Positions 35,069 to 43,951 of a stretch of 64,000 bases of DNA are shown piece by piece; the first letter of the stretch is position 1; each line of letters starts with the position of its first letter. A program made the translations under genes and the position numbers. A model generated the notes under the pieces. That model was given only the letters and a program-made list of their open reading frames with translations, did no database searches and had not been told where the DNA came from. The DNA comes from Egicoccus sp035462025 (GTDB taxonomy: Bacteria > Actinomycetota > Nitriliruptoria > Nitriliruptorales > Nitriliruptoraceae): positions 1 through 64,000 of the forward strand of contig DATHUR010000181.1 in assembly GCA_035462025.1 (NCBI GenBank), given 5' to 3'.

Positions 35069-36022
35069 TCAGAGCGACGGTGGCAGCGGTCGCACGGCGA
35101 CCGGAGGCCGCACGCCGAGTTCATGAGCGCGGACGGTCAAACGGCCCGCCAGCGTGCCGAGCAACACCTCGGGTTCCTCGAGGTCGCGTTTGGTCACGTA
35201 GAAGACGTCGACGCGCTCGCGGCGCAGTTCATCGTCACGCTCGTCGTCCGCGATCCGCTGCGCCACGTATGCATGGTCCACCTCGCCCAGATAGTCACAA
35301 GCGAGTCGGCAGCGACGCGAGTAGAAGTCCGGACGACGGCGTCGCGTGACCCAGACCTGCGGCTCGAACGCCGGCTCGAAACAATTCATGACCGGGGCCA
35401 GCCGCCGTTCGCCCTCGGATTCGACGCGGAGCCCACCCCCGCGGTCGAGGACCTGCTCGAGGACGGGGACACCAGGTGAGCTTCCCCGCCGCTGCGCCAG
35501 CCGACCTTCCAATCGGTCGATGCTGGCCAGCCTCTTGCCGCGCAGGTGATCCCACGCGACCCGCAGATCCCGCTCTTCGAAGCCGTCGAGCAGGCCTGCG
35601 CTGTCGATCAGGGCGTCGAGCGGTCCAGCCACCTTCACACCGCCGTACGTGGTGACGCCGCGCCGGACCGCGTCGCCGTCGGGGCGATACGAGAAGTCGA
35701 CGTTGCGCAGGCTCCGACCCGGGGCGACCAGGATCTCGAAGGTGTCCGCCCCCAGGTACGCGGGCACACCGTAGAGGCCGAGCGCGACCGGCCCGGTCAC
35801 GACGGCGTGCGGACGGGCCCGTAGTGCCGCGCCGAAGGCCCGCTGCTCGGGCAGTTCGGCCGTCCCTCTCAGGCGATGGACACCACGCAGCATCGGCTCG
35901 AAGCGTCCACTGCGCAGCAGGTCGTCAGCGACCTGAGTCCCGAGCATGGCGGCGAGTTGGTGGCGCGCAAGCACACCGCGCTGCTCGCGGCACAGGTCGT
36001 ACGCCTCGTCGAGTCGGTCCAT
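35069..36022 (-). CDS. Solitary AbiEi-type winged-helix / DUF559-like nuclease-fold protein
   Basis: This 317-residue protein has an N-terminal AbiEi-type winged helix (REQRGVLARHQLAAML, LLRGVHRLRGT) and the central AVVTGPVALGLYGVP segment of this family. The C-terminal half resembles DUF559/Vsr-like nucleases: ESEGERR, then RPDFYSRRCRLACDYLGE, then DDERDDELRRERVDVFYVT. No AbiEii toxin gene is adjacent. The ATG at 36022 is used because the winged helix begins there; a GTG at 36103 would add 27 residues and has GGAGGAGG 14 nt upstream. Paired palindromes flank the gene on both sides. Confidence 0.78.
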   Translation of the reverse strand: MDRLDEAYDLCREQRGVLARHQLAAMLGTQVADDLLRSGRFEPMLRGVHRLRGTAELPEQRAFGAALRARPHAVVTGPVALGLYGVPAYLGADTFEILVAPGRSLRNVDFSYRPDGDAVRRGVTTYGGVKVAGPLDALIDSAGLLDGFEERDLRVAWDHLRGKRLASIDRLEGRLAQRRGSSPGVPVLEQVLDRGGGLRVESEGERRLAPVMNCFEPAFEPQVWVTRRRRPDFYSRRCRLACDYLGEVDHAYVAQRIADDERDDELRRERVDVFYVTKRDLEEPEVLLGTLAGRLTVRAHELGVRPPVAVRPLPPSL

Positions 36023-36129
36023 GTCCACGAGCGTCGCCCAGGTTGCGCTCCACGACCAGCACCACGACGTCGGGCCCTGTGGAGGAGCGCCGCGCCCGAA
36101 CACGTCCGGGCCGGCCGCCTCCTCCGATT

Positions 36130-36209
36130 ACTGGAAACGATCCCAGTTGTGGCGGCTTCTCCACCGGCACCGGCCCCCTTGCCGGCCCAAGACTGGGATG
36201 GATCCCAGT
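36130..36209. repeat. Pair of 18-bp ACTGGG/CCCAGT palindromes, 62-bp period (right of AbiEi-DUF559 gene)
   Basis: ACTGGAAACGATCCCAGT starts at 36130 and the perfect palindrome ACTGGGATGGATCCCAGT starts at 36192, again exactly 62 bp apart. The pair lies upstream of the AbiEi-DUF559 start (36022). It could act as its operator, since AbiEi antitoxins bind inverted repeats, or mark one border of a small mobile unit. Confidence 0.7.
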
Positions 36210-36227
36210 TTCGGGCCGAAGGGGTCG

Positions 36228-36254
36228 GCGGGCCCGGGCGGTCACCGGGCCCGC
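36228..36254 (-). terminator. GC-rich stem-loop downstream of kgd
   Basis: GCGGGCCCGG and CCGGGCCCGC form a perfect 10-bp stem with a 7-nt loop, 10 bp after the kgd stop. No U-tract follows on the minus strand, as is common for actinobacterial terminators. Confidence 0.6.
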
Positions 36255-36264
36255 GTGTCGGGGG

Positions 36265-39200
36265 TCAGGGGGTGACGGGGTCGAGGGTGTCACCCATGAG
36301 TTGTTCGAGTTCCTGGTCGTGGACGACGTGCTGGCCGGCGGCCGGCGACGCGGAGGGGACCCGCGCGGCGCACCGCAGCTTCCGGCCGTCGCCGAGTTCC
36401 TCGAGGATGTTCCACAACCGGCCGTCGACGAAGCTCCAGCCGCCCATGTTCTTGGGCTCCTCCTGCAGCCACACCACGTCCTTGGCGTTGGGGTAGCTCG
36501 CGAGGATGTCGCGGATCTGGTGCGCCGGGAACGGGTAGAGCTGTTCGACACGCACCACGGCGGTCGGCGACTCGCGCTCGTCGCGGGCCTTCATCGCGTC
36601 GTAGGCGACCTTGCCGAAGCAGAACACCACGGCCTTCGCCTCGGCCCGGTCGCGCCCTTGTCCTTCGCGCCCCGCGCCCGAGGCGACCCACGCCGGGTCG
36701 TCGAGGGTCTCGCGGAACGAACCGGACGTGAACTCGGACAGCCCCGAGAACGCGAGGGGCGAGCGCAGCAGCGACTTCGGCGTGAAGATGATCAGCGGCT
36801 TGCGGATGTCGCGGTGCATCTGCCGGCGCAGCACGTGGAAGTACTGGGCCGCCGTCGTGGCGTTCACGACCTGGATGTTGTCCTCGGCGCACAGGATCAG
36901 GAAGCGCTCGATGCGCGCGGAGCTGTGCTCTGGCCCCTGGCCCTCGTAGCCGTGCGGCAGGAGCATGACCAGGCCCGAGGTCTCGTCCCACTTGTCCTCG
37001 GCCGCCACGATGAACTGGTCGATGATGATCTGGGCGCCGTTGACGAAGTCGCCGAACTGCGCCTCCCACGCGACCAGCGTGTCCTTGTTCTGCACCGAGT
37101 AGCCGTACTCGAACCCGACGGCCGCGTACTCGCTCAGCAACGAGTCGTAGGCCATGAACCGGCCCTGCTCGTCGTCGAGGCTGGTGAGCGGCAGGTGGTC
37201 CTCGCCCGTCTTGAAGTCGACCTGCACCGCATGGCGATGCGAGAAGGTCCCGCGGCGCGAGTCCTGCCCGGCGAGGCGGACGTCGGTGCCCTCGAGCAGC
37301 AACGAGCCGAACGCGAGCGTCTCGCCCAGGGCCCAGTCGATGGTCCCCGACTCGTAGCGTTCCCGCGCCTTCTTGAAGATGCGGTCGAGCTTGGGATGGC
37401 GGGTGAACCCGTCCGGCACGTCGAACTGCTTGGCGGCGATCCGGTCGAGCAGGTCCTGGGCCACGCCCGTCTCGACCGGCGGGTGCAGTTCGGTGGACTC
37501 GATGGGACGGATGGCCTTCGGCGGCTCGGGCGGGGCCGCTTCCTTGGTGGAGGTGAACGCCTCCTCGAGCCGGGCCTCGTAGTCCTCGAGGACCTCCTCG
37601 GCCTGCTCGATCGAGATGTCGCCGCGGCGCACCAACCGCTCGGTGTACAGCTTGCGGACCGAACGCAGGTTGTCGATGACCTCGTACATCTGCGGCTGCG
37701 TGTACGAGGGGTCGTCGCCCTCGTTGTGGCCGTGGCGCCGGTAGCACACCATGTCGATGACGATGTCGCTGGCGAACGCCTGGCGGTACTCGAACGCGAG
37801 CCGGGCGACGCGCACCACCGCTTCGGGGTCGTCGCCGTTGACGTGCAGCATCGGCGCGTGGACCGCCTTGGCGACGTCGGTGGCGTAGTACGACGAACGC
37901 GCCGAGTGCGGCGAGGTCGTGAACCCGACCTGGTTGTTGATCACGACGTGGATGGTCCCGCCGGTGCGGTAGCCCCGCAACTGCGACAGGTTCAGGGTCT
38001 CGGCGACCACGCCCTGGCCGGCGAACGCCGCGTCACCGTGCATCAGCAACGGCAGGGCGGGGAACACGCCCTCGTTGCCGCGGTCGTAGGCGTCCTGCAG
38101 GGCGCGGGCGATGCCCTCGACCACCGGGTTGACGGCCTCGAGGTGCGACGGGTTGGGCGGCAGGTGCAGGTCGACGGTGTTGCCCGAACGTGCCTCGTAG
38201 ACCCCCTTGGTACCGAGGTGGTACTTGACGTCGCCGGAGCCCTGCACGGTGTCGGGGTCGATGTGACCCTCGAACTCGCCGAAGATCTGCTGGTAGGACT
38301 TGCCCAGGATGTTCGACAGCACGTTGAGACGCCCACGGTGGGCCATGCCCATCACGATGTCGTCGACGTCGCCCGCGTCGGCCGCCGCCTCGCAGACCGC
38401 GTCGAGCAGCGGGATCAAGCTCTCGGCACCCTCGATCCCGAAGCGCTTCTGCCCGACGTACTTGGTGTGCAGGAACGACTCGAACGCCTCGGCGGCGTTG
38501 AGCCGCTCGAGGATCCACAGCTGGTCCTCGGGCGAGACCGCGCCGTTGGCGCCCTCGACCTTGTCGCGGATCCACTGCTTCTGCTCGGGGTCGAGCACAT
38601 GTCCGTACTCGATCCCGATCGTGCGGCAGTACGCGTCGCGCAGCACGCCGAGGATGCTCTGCAGTTCCATCTTGCGCGGTTCGCCACCGATGTCGGTGAT
38701 GAACTCGCGGTCGAGGTCCCAGATCGACAGCCCGTAGTAGGTCGGGTCGAGCTCGGGGTGCATGGCCTTGGGGTGCAGCCGCAGCGGGTCGAGGTCGGCG
38801 ATCAGGTGACCGCGCACGCGATACATGTTGGCGAGCTGGTCGACCTTGCTCTGCTTGGCGAGCAGGTCGAACTCGTCGTCGAAGTGGGTGGTGTCCTGCC
38901 GCCAGCGGGCCGGCTCGTAGGGCAGCCCGAGCGCGTCGTAGACCTCGTCGTAGAAGCCGTGCTCGCCGATCAGCAGTTCGTGGACGCGCTTCAGGAACAG
39001 GCCCGACTCGGCGCCCTGGATCACGCGGTGGTCGTAGGTCGAGGTCAGGGTGATGACCTTCGACACGCCGAGCTTGGCGATCGTGCGCGGGTCGGCGGCC
39101 TGGTAGCCGGCCGGGTAGTCGATCGAGCCGACACCGAGGATCGAGGCCTGGCCCGACATCAGGCGCGGGATCGAGTGGACCGTGCCGATCGTGCCCGGGT

Positions 39201-39939
39201 TGGTGACCGTGATCGTGCCGCCGCTGAACATCGCCGGATCGAGCTTGCCGGTGCGGATCTTGCGGATGATCTCCTCGTAGGCCCGCAGGAACTCGTCGAA
39301 GTCGAGCGTGTCCGCGTCCTGGATCACGGGCACGAGCAGCGACCGCGAGCCGTCCTTGTTCTCGACGTCCACGGCCAGGCCCAGACCGAAGTGGTCGGCG
39401 CGACGCACAACCGGCTTGCCGTCCTCGGTCTCGCCGTAGGTCGACTTCATGGCGGGGACGGCCTCGACCGCCTTGACCATCGCGTAGGCGATCAGGTGGG
39501 TGAACGAGACCTTGCCGCCGTTGGTGCGGCGCAGGTAGTTGTTCGCGATGCGCCGGTTGACCTCGAGCAGCTTGGCCGGCACGTCGCGCACGGAGGTCGC
39601 CGTCGGCACCCCGAGCGAGGACTCCATGTTCTCGACGATGCGGGCCCCGACCCCGCGGATGCGCGAGGCGGCCGGGTCGTCCTCGGCGATCGTCGGGGCG
39701 GCGCGCTGGGCCGTCGCCGCGCCGGCGCCGTTGTCCGCCGGTGCCGCCTCGGCACCGCTGCCCGTCGCACGCCCCGCACGACCGTTGGCACCGCGCGCAC
39801 CGTCCGGGCGGTAGTCGGCGAAGAAGTCCTGCCAGCTCTTCGACAGCGCGTCGGGGTCCTCGCGGTACTGCTCGTACATCTCCTCGACCAGCCAGGAGTT
39901 GAGTTCCGACTGCGAGGAGGCTTGTGGTTGGTTGGCCAT
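36265..39939 (-). CDS. kgd: Multifunctional 2-oxoglutarate decarboxylase/dehydrogenase E1 with fused E2-like domain
   Basis: This 1224-residue protein matches the actinobacterial Kgd/SucA type in length (mycobacterial Kgd is about 1230). The N-terminus has the E1 helix NSWLVEEMYEQYREDPDALSKSWQDFF and an Ala/Gly-rich linker. The E2-like acyltransferase domain with STYDHRVIQGAESG near residue 310 follows. The ThDP-dependent E1 core comes next: MAHRGRLNVL, HGDAAFAGQG, ETLNLSQLRGY, INNQVGFTTSP, RRHGHNEGDDP and QEEPKNMGGW. It works in the TCA cycle on 2-oxoglutarate. The ATG begins MANQPQ; the frame runs far upstream but is not coding there. A strong terminator hairpin follows. Confidence 0.95.
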   Translation of the reverse strand: MANQPQASSQSELNSWLVEEMYEQYREDPDALSKSWQDFFADYRPDGARGANGRAGRATGSGAEAAPADNGAGAATAQRAAPTIAEDDPAASRIRGVGARIVENMESSLGVPTATSVRDVPAKLLEVNRRIANNYLRRTNGGKVSFTHLIAYAMVKAVEAVPAMKSTYGETEDGKPVVRRADHFGLGLAVDVENKDGSRSLLVPVIQDADTLDFDEFLRAYEEIIRKIRTGKLDPAMFSGGTITVTNPGTIGTVHSIPRLMSGQASILGVGSIDYPAGYQAADPRTIAKLGVSKVITLTSTYDHRVIQGAESGLFLKRVHELLIGEHGFYDEVYDALGLPYEPARWRQDTTHFDDEFDLLAKQSKVDQLANMYRVRGHLIADLDPLRLHPKAMHPELDPTYYGLSIWDLDREFITDIGGEPRKMELQSILGVLRDAYCRTIGIEYGHVLDPEQKQWIRDKVEGANGAVSPEDQLWILERLNAAEAFESFLHTKYVGQKRFGIEGAESLIPLLDAVCEAAADAGDVDDIVMGMAHRGRLNVLSNILGKSYQQIFGEFEGHIDPDTVQGSGDVKYHLGTKGVYEARSGNTVDLHLPPNPSHLEAVNPVVEGIARALQDAYDRGNEGVFPALPLLMHGDAAFAGQGVVAETLNLSQLRGYRTGGTIHVVINNQVGFTTSPHSARSSYYATDVAKAVHAPMLHVNGDDPEAVVRVARLAFEYRQAFASDIVIDMVCYRRHGHNEGDDPSYTQPQMYEVIDNLRSVRKLYTERLVRRGDISIEQAEEVLEDYEARLEEAFTSTKEAAPPEPPKAIRPIESTELHPPVETGVAQDLLDRIAAKQFDVPDGFTRHPKLDRIFKKARERYESGTIDWALGETLAFGSLLLEGTDVRLAGQDSRRGTFSHRHAVQVDFKTGEDHLPLTSLDDEQGRFMAYDSLLSEYAAVGFEYGYSVQNKDTLVAWEAQFGDFVNGAQIIIDQFIVAAEDKWDETSGLVMLLPHGYEGQGPEHSSARIERFLILCAEDNIQVVNATTAAQYFHVLRRQMHRDIRKPLIIFTPKSLLRSPLAFSGLSEFTSGSFRETLDDPAWVASGAGREGQGRDRAEAKAVVFCFGKVAYDAMKARDERESPTAVVRVEQLYPFPAHQIRDILASYPNAKDVVWLQEEPKNMGGWSFVDGRLWNILEELGDGRKLRCAARVPSASPAAGQHVVHDQELEQLMGDTLDPVTP

Positions 39940-40166
39940 GTCGGCGATCGTGCTCCGGGGTGATGTGGGCGTCAGGGTAGGGCGGCTCGGGGTGCCCATC
40001 CCACCGCGCCCCGGCCACCCGACGGACGGCGATACGCCCGCGTGGTCGGGCGCGTCGGCCGCTGTAGACACCTCGGCCCCACGGCACCCTGATCGAGTGG
40101 ACCGCCCCCGTTCGTGGGCGTCAACCGGTCGACCGCCCGCACCCACCGTCCGTCCCGACCGGCGGG

Positions 40167-40172
40167 TACCGT
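40167..40172 (+). promoter_or_regulatory. Candidate -10 box for the first MecA-type PBP gene
   Basis: TACCGT within GGGTACCGT lies 35 nt before the ATG at 40207, in the gap divergent from kgd. Confidence 0.3.
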
Positions 40173-40206
40173 CCCAACCGGGCGAGCCACGAGCGGAAGG
40201 TGGGCG

Positions 40207-42129
40207 ATGAAGGACCTGCTCATCGCGATCGTCGCCCTGTGCGCCCTCGCGGGGGCCGCCTACGGCGGCTGGTGGTTGCTCACCGAGAGCGACGTCTTCA
40301 CCGGCGAGCAGGAGGAGGTGGCCGATCCTGCCGACACCGCGGCCTCCTTCGCCGCGGCGTGGGAGGCCGGCGACCTCGACGAGATGCTGGCGTTGACCCG
40401 CGACGAGCCGTCGACGATGCGTCCGGCCTACGAGCAACTCGTCGAGGGACTCGCTCCCGACCAGGTGCGGGTCGTCCCCGGCGATGTCGAGCAGATCGGC
40501 GACGGTCGCGCCGCCGCCCCGATGGCGGTCACACTCGTCGGCGGCGAGTACGGCGAGGTCGGCTGGGAGGTCGAGGTCGAACTGCAGCGCGCCCGCGGCG
40601 ACTGGATGGTCGTGTGGAGCCCGTCGAGCCTGCATCCGAGCTATCGCGAGGGCATGACCTTCGAGATCGAACGCGAGGACCTCGACCGCGCCCCGATCCT
40701 GGCGGCCGGTGGCGAGCAACTCGCCGGCGAGGGCGAACTGGTGACCCTCGGCTTCGAGCCCGCCGGCGTGGAGGACCCCGAACTGCTCGCCGAGCGCTTC
40801 GAGGAGATCGTGCCCGGGACCGGCGAGACGGTCGAGCGGACCTACGCCCGGGGCGGCCTCGTCGACGGCTGGTTCTACCCGATCACGACGCTGCCGGCCG
40901 CCCTGGCCGACGACGCGTGGAACGAGCTCCGGAGTGTCGACGGCACGCTGCGCCGGTCCGGATCCGGCCGCTCGCTGTACGACGTCGGCTTCGCCCAGCA
41001 CGTGGTCGGTCGCGTCGACGAGGCGACCGCGGAACAGCTCGAGCGGCTCGGCCCGCCCTACGAGCCCGGCGACGACGTGGGCCAGTTCGGCCTCGAAGCG
41101 GTTTACGAGTCGGACCTGATCGACGCCACGATGGTCCGCGTCGTCCTGCGCGAACGACCCGGCGGACCGGTCCGGGAACTGCTCGGCGAGTCGCTGCAGG
41201 GCGGCATCGACGCGGTGCGCACCACCATCGACGTGCGGGTCCAACGCGCCGTCGAGAACGCGCTGGCCGGGTTCGGCGGTACCGGCGCGATCGTCGTGAT
41301 CGGGACCGAGGACGGGGCGATCCGGGCCAGCGCGAGTCGGCCGCTCACCGAGTACAACCGCGCGTTCGAGGGCCGCTACCCGCCCGGCAGCACGTTCAAG
41401 ATCGTCACGGCCGAAGCGCTGCTGGGCGCCGGGCTCCAGCCCGACAGCGAGGTCGCGTGCCCGGGGCAGACGGTGGTCGGCGGCCTGTCGGTCCCCAACG
41501 CCGGGAACCTCGAACTCGGCACGACCACGCTCGAACAGGCCTTCGCCAACTCCTGCAACACCACCTTCGCGTCGCTGGCCGCATCCGAACTCGACGCGCA
41601 GCGGCTGACCGCGGCGACCGAGCGGTTCGGTTTCGACGTGGCCCCGGCGTTGCCGTTGCCCGCGTTCGGGGCGTCGTTCCCGGCGCCGGCCGACACCGCG
41701 GAGTTGGCGGCGGCCGCATTCGGTCAGGCGCGGGTCGAGGTCTCGCCGTTGCACCTGGCCAGCGTGGCCGCCGCCGCACGCTCGGGTGTCTGGCGCCCCC
41801 CGTACCTGATGGTCGACGACGAGCCGGGGGACGCGCGCCAGCTCAGTGGCGGGGTCCTCGAGGACCTGCGCCGGATGCTGCGTGCCGTGGTCACCGACGG
41901 CAACGGGGCCGCCGCGAACGTCTCGGACGAGATCTCGACCATGGAGGGCAAGACCGGCAGCGCGCAGGCAGCGGGCGGGCTGACCCACGCCTGGTTCGCC
42001 GGCTCGTGGGGGGACTACGGTTTCGCCGTGCTCGTCGAGGACGGGGGCTCGGGCGCCGAGGTGGCCGCACCCATCGCCGCCCGCTTCGTCGACGAGTTGG
42101 CGGCGCAGCTGGCTGCCGCCGAAGGCTGA
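40207..42129 (+). CDS. MecA-type class B penicillin-binding protein (transpeptidase), first paralogue
   Basis: This 640-residue protein has an N-terminal membrane anchor (about residues 5-24) and then an NTF2-like MecA N-terminal domain (ADTAASFAAAWEAGDLDEML). The dimerisation region and transpeptidase domain follow. Catalytic motifs are STFK near residue 395, SCN near 449 and KTG near 580. It should crosslink peptidoglycan outside the membrane. The ATG has AAGGTGG upstream. An HhH-GPD gene starts 17 bp downstream, and a paralogue lies at 43948-45846. Confidence 0.92.
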   Translation: MKDLLIAIVALCALAGAAYGGWWLLTESDVFTGEQEEVADPADTAASFAAAWEAGDLDEMLALTRDEPSTMRPAYEQLVEGLAPDQVRVVPGDVEQIGDGRAAAPMAVTLVGGEYGEVGWEVEVELQRARGDWMVVWSPSSLHPSYREGMTFEIEREDLDRAPILAAGGEQLAGEGELVTLGFEPAGVEDPELLAERFEEIVPGTGETVERTYARGGLVDGWFYPITTLPAALADDAWNELRSVDGTLRRSGSGRSLYDVGFAQHVVGRVDEATAEQLERLGPPYEPGDDVGQFGLEAVYESDLIDATMVRVVLRERPGGPVRELLGESLQGGIDAVRTTIDVRVQRAVENALAGFGGTGAIVVIGTEDGAIRASASRPLTEYNRAFEGRYPPGSTFKIVTAEALLGAGLQPDSEVACPGQTVVGGLSVPNAGNLELGTTTLEQAFANSCNTTFASLAASELDAQRLTAATERFGFDVAPALPLPAFGASFPAPADTAELAAAAFGQARVEVSPLHLASVAAAARSGVWRPPYLMVDDEPGDARQLSGGVLEDLRRMLRAVVTDGNGAAANVSDEISTMEGKTGSAQAAGGLTHAWFAGSWGDYGFAVLVEDGGSGAEVAAPIAARFVDELAAQLAAAEG

Positions 42130-42146
42130 CACACACGGAGGTTGCG

Positions 42147-42728
42147 ATGCCGACGTTGAACCTGACCGGTGAGGCCGACGCGGACCGGCTGCTGTCCGAC
42201 AACGCGTTCGCGCTGCTCGTCGGGATGCTGCTCGACCAGCAGATCGCGATGGAACAGGCCTTCGTCGGCCCGGCGAGGCTGGCCGAGCGGCTCGATGCCC
42301 CGCTGACACCCGCGACGGTGGCCGCCGTCGACCCGGCCAGGCTCGAAGAGGTGTTCCGTCTCAAGCCGGCCATCCACCGCTACCCGGGCTCGATGGCCAA
42401 GCGTGTCCACGCCCTCGCCACGGCCCTGGTCGAGGACTACGAGGGCGACGCGGAGGCGGTCTGGAGCGACGTCGCGGACGGCCGCGAACTCAAGCGTCGC
42501 CTGACGGACCTGCCCGGCTTCGGCGACCAGAAGGCGCGGATCTTCGTTGCGCTGCTCGGCAAACAGTGCGGGGTCACGCCCGACGGCTGGCGCGACGCCG
42601 CCGGCGACTACGGACTCGACGGCCACCGCTCGATCGCCGACGTCGTCGACCAGGACAGCCTGCTCGAGGTCCGCGCCTGGAAGCAGGCCAAGAAGGCCAG
42701 GGCGAATGCCGACGCGAGCCGGTCCTAG
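42147..42728 (+). CDS. HhH-GPD-superfamily protein (base-excision-repair fold)
   Basis: This 193-residue protein belongs to the uncharacterised actinobacterial HhH-GPD group. It has a glycosylase-like helical start (FALLVGMLLDQQIAMEQAF) and the helix-hairpin-helix LPGFGDQKARIFVALLGK near residue 118. It lacks the iron-sulfur cysteines of MutY/Nth. Whether it cleaves glycosidic bonds is not shown. The ribosome-binding site GGAGG is strong. Its TAG stop shares a CTAG with the stop of the small membrane gene on the other strand. Confidence 0.85.
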   Translation: MPTLNLTGEADADRLLSDNAFALLVGMLLDQQIAMEQAFVGPARLAERLDAPLTPATVAAVDPARLEEVFRLKPAIHRYPGSMAKRVHALATALVEDYEGDAEAVWSDVADGRELKRRLTDLPGFGDQKARIFVALLGKQCGVTPDGWRDAAGDYGLDGHRSIADVVDQDSLLEVRAWKQAKKARANADASRS

Positions 42729-42886
42729 GTCTCGGGAACCACCGCGTACTGGAACAGCAGCATGGTGGCCAGGCCCATGGCCAGCATGCCGGCCGGCGCC
42801 CACGACCAGCCCTTGCTCCACGGCCACAGCGGCGCGGCGAGCACCATCAGCAGCGCGATGATCACGACGGGGACGAGGGTTTCCAT
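42725..42886 (-). CDS. Small two-helix membrane protein, DUF3309-like
   Basis: This 53-residue protein has two hydrophobic helices (METLVPVVIIALLMVLAA and AGMLAMGLATMLLFQYAVV) joined by PLWPWSKGWSWAPAG. The linker resembles the PxWPxSxGW motif of DUF3309 proteins, whose function is unknown. The ribosome-binding site is weak. The stop codon shares CTAG with the convergent HhH-GPD gene. Confidence 0.6.
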   Translation of the reverse strand: METLVPVVIIALLMVLAAPLWPWSKGWSWAPAGMLAMGLATMLLFQYAVVPET

Positions 42887-42973
42887 GCCCGGAACGTATC
42901 GCGCCGTCCGCGCCCTCCAGAACCGCGACCCGCGTGGGCGGGGCTGCCGCTCACGTCGGTCTGCGCGGCCCAC

Positions 42974-42979
42974 TAGCGT
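42974..42979 (+). promoter_or_regulatory. Candidate -10 box for rimK-PBP operon
   Basis: TAGCGT lies 64 nt before the rimK GTG at 43043, in the gap divergent from the small membrane gene. Confidence 0.3.
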
Positions 42980-43042
42980 TCGCCACGACTGCTCGCCCCG
43001 CCCGGCCCGAACCCCGGGCGACGACCTGACTCGGATGCGTAC

Positions 43043-43951
43043 GTGAAGCTCGCGATCCTGTCGCGCAACTCGCAGCTGTACTCGACCCGCCGCCTGCGCG
43101 AGGCCGCCGAACAGCGCGGACACGAGGTCCGCATCGTCGACTACCTGCGCTGCGTCATCGACATCACCTCGCACCGGCCCGCGATCCACTACGGCGGGGC
43201 GCGGCTCGACGCGGTCGACGCCGTCATTCCCCGCATCGGTGCGACCCACACCTTCTACGGCACCGCCGTCGTGCGGCAGTTCGAGATGATGGGGGTCTAT
43301 CCGACCAACGACTCGCAGTCGATCTCGCGCTCGCGCGACAAGCTGCGGTCGCTGCAGTTGCTCGCGGCCGAGGGCGTCGGGCTCCCGGTCACCTCGTTCG
43401 CCCACTCCACCAAGGACATCGACGGGCTGATCTCGCTGGTCGGCGGCGCGCCGGTCGTGGTCAAGCTGCTCGAGGGCACCCAGGGCATGGGGGTGGTGCT
43501 CGCCGAGACCAAGAAGGCCGCCGAGTCGGTGATCGGCGCCTTCCGCCAGCTCAACGCCAACATCCTGGTCCAGGAGTTCATCAAGGAGGCCGGCGGCTCG
43601 GACATCCGCGCGTTCGTGGTCGGCAACCGCGTGGTCGCGGCGATGGAACGCACCGCCGCACCGGGCGACTTCCGGTCCAACGTCCACCGCGGCGGCGAAG
43701 CGCGCAAGATCCGCCTGACCCCCGAGGAGCGGGCCGCCGCCAAGCGCGCGGCGAAGCTGCTCGGCCTCAACGTCGCCGGTGTCGACCTGATGCGTTCCAA
43801 CCACGGCCCGGTCGTGCTCGAGGTCAACTCCTCCCCCGGGCTCGAGGGCATCGAAGGAGCGACCGGCGTCGACGTCGCGTCGAAGGTGATCGAGTACGTC
43901 GAGGCCAACGCCGACGTCAAGTCGACCACCCGGTCGCGCAAGAAGGCGTGA
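43043..43951 (+). CDS. rimK: RimK-type ATP-grasp alpha-L-glutamate ligase
   Basis: This 302-residue ATP-grasp ligase keeps the RimK hallmark segments almost intact: MKLAILSRNSQLYSTRRLRE, VIPRIGATHTFYGTA, GGAPVVVKLLEGTQGMGVVL, ILVQEFIKEAGGSDIRAFVV and VLEVNSSPGLEGIE. In E. coli RimK adds glutamates to the C-terminus of ribosomal protein S6 and makes poly-glutamate. The last residues here form a short basic tail (TRSRKKA). The start is a GTG with a weak ribosome-binding site. The stop overlaps the PBP start as GTGA, which ties the ligase to a cell-wall enzyme. Confidence 0.93.
   Translation: MKLAILSRNSQLYSTRRLREAAEQRGHEVRIVDYLRCVIDITSHRPAIHYGGARLDAVDAVIPRIGATHTFYGTAVVRQFEMMGVYPTNDSQSISRSRDKLRSLQLLAAEGVGLPVTSFAHSTKDIDGLISLVGGAPVVVKLLEGTQGMGVVLAETKKAAESVIGAFRQLNANILVQEFIKEAGGSDIRAFVVGNRVVAAMERTAAPGDFRSNVHRGGEARKIRLTPEERAAAKRAAKLLGLNVAGVDLMRSNHGPVVLEVNSSPGLEGIEGATGVDVASKVIEYVEANADVKSTTRSRKKA

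Noticed and set aside
36023..36103. 27-residue N-terminal extension of the AbiEi-DUF559 protein from a GTG
   Set aside because: The extension is Trp/Ser-rich and unlike the family; the winged helix starts at 36022. Kept as an alternative only.
35824..39963. A 1379-residue plus-strand frame opposite kgd
   Set aside because: It lies antisense to kgd, and the composition is Val/Asp/Arg-rich without motifs.
39940..42309. N-terminal extension of the kgd frame over the PBP gene
   Set aside because: Kgd homologues start at the MANQPQ-type N-terminus, and the extension is antisense to a well-motifed PBP gene.
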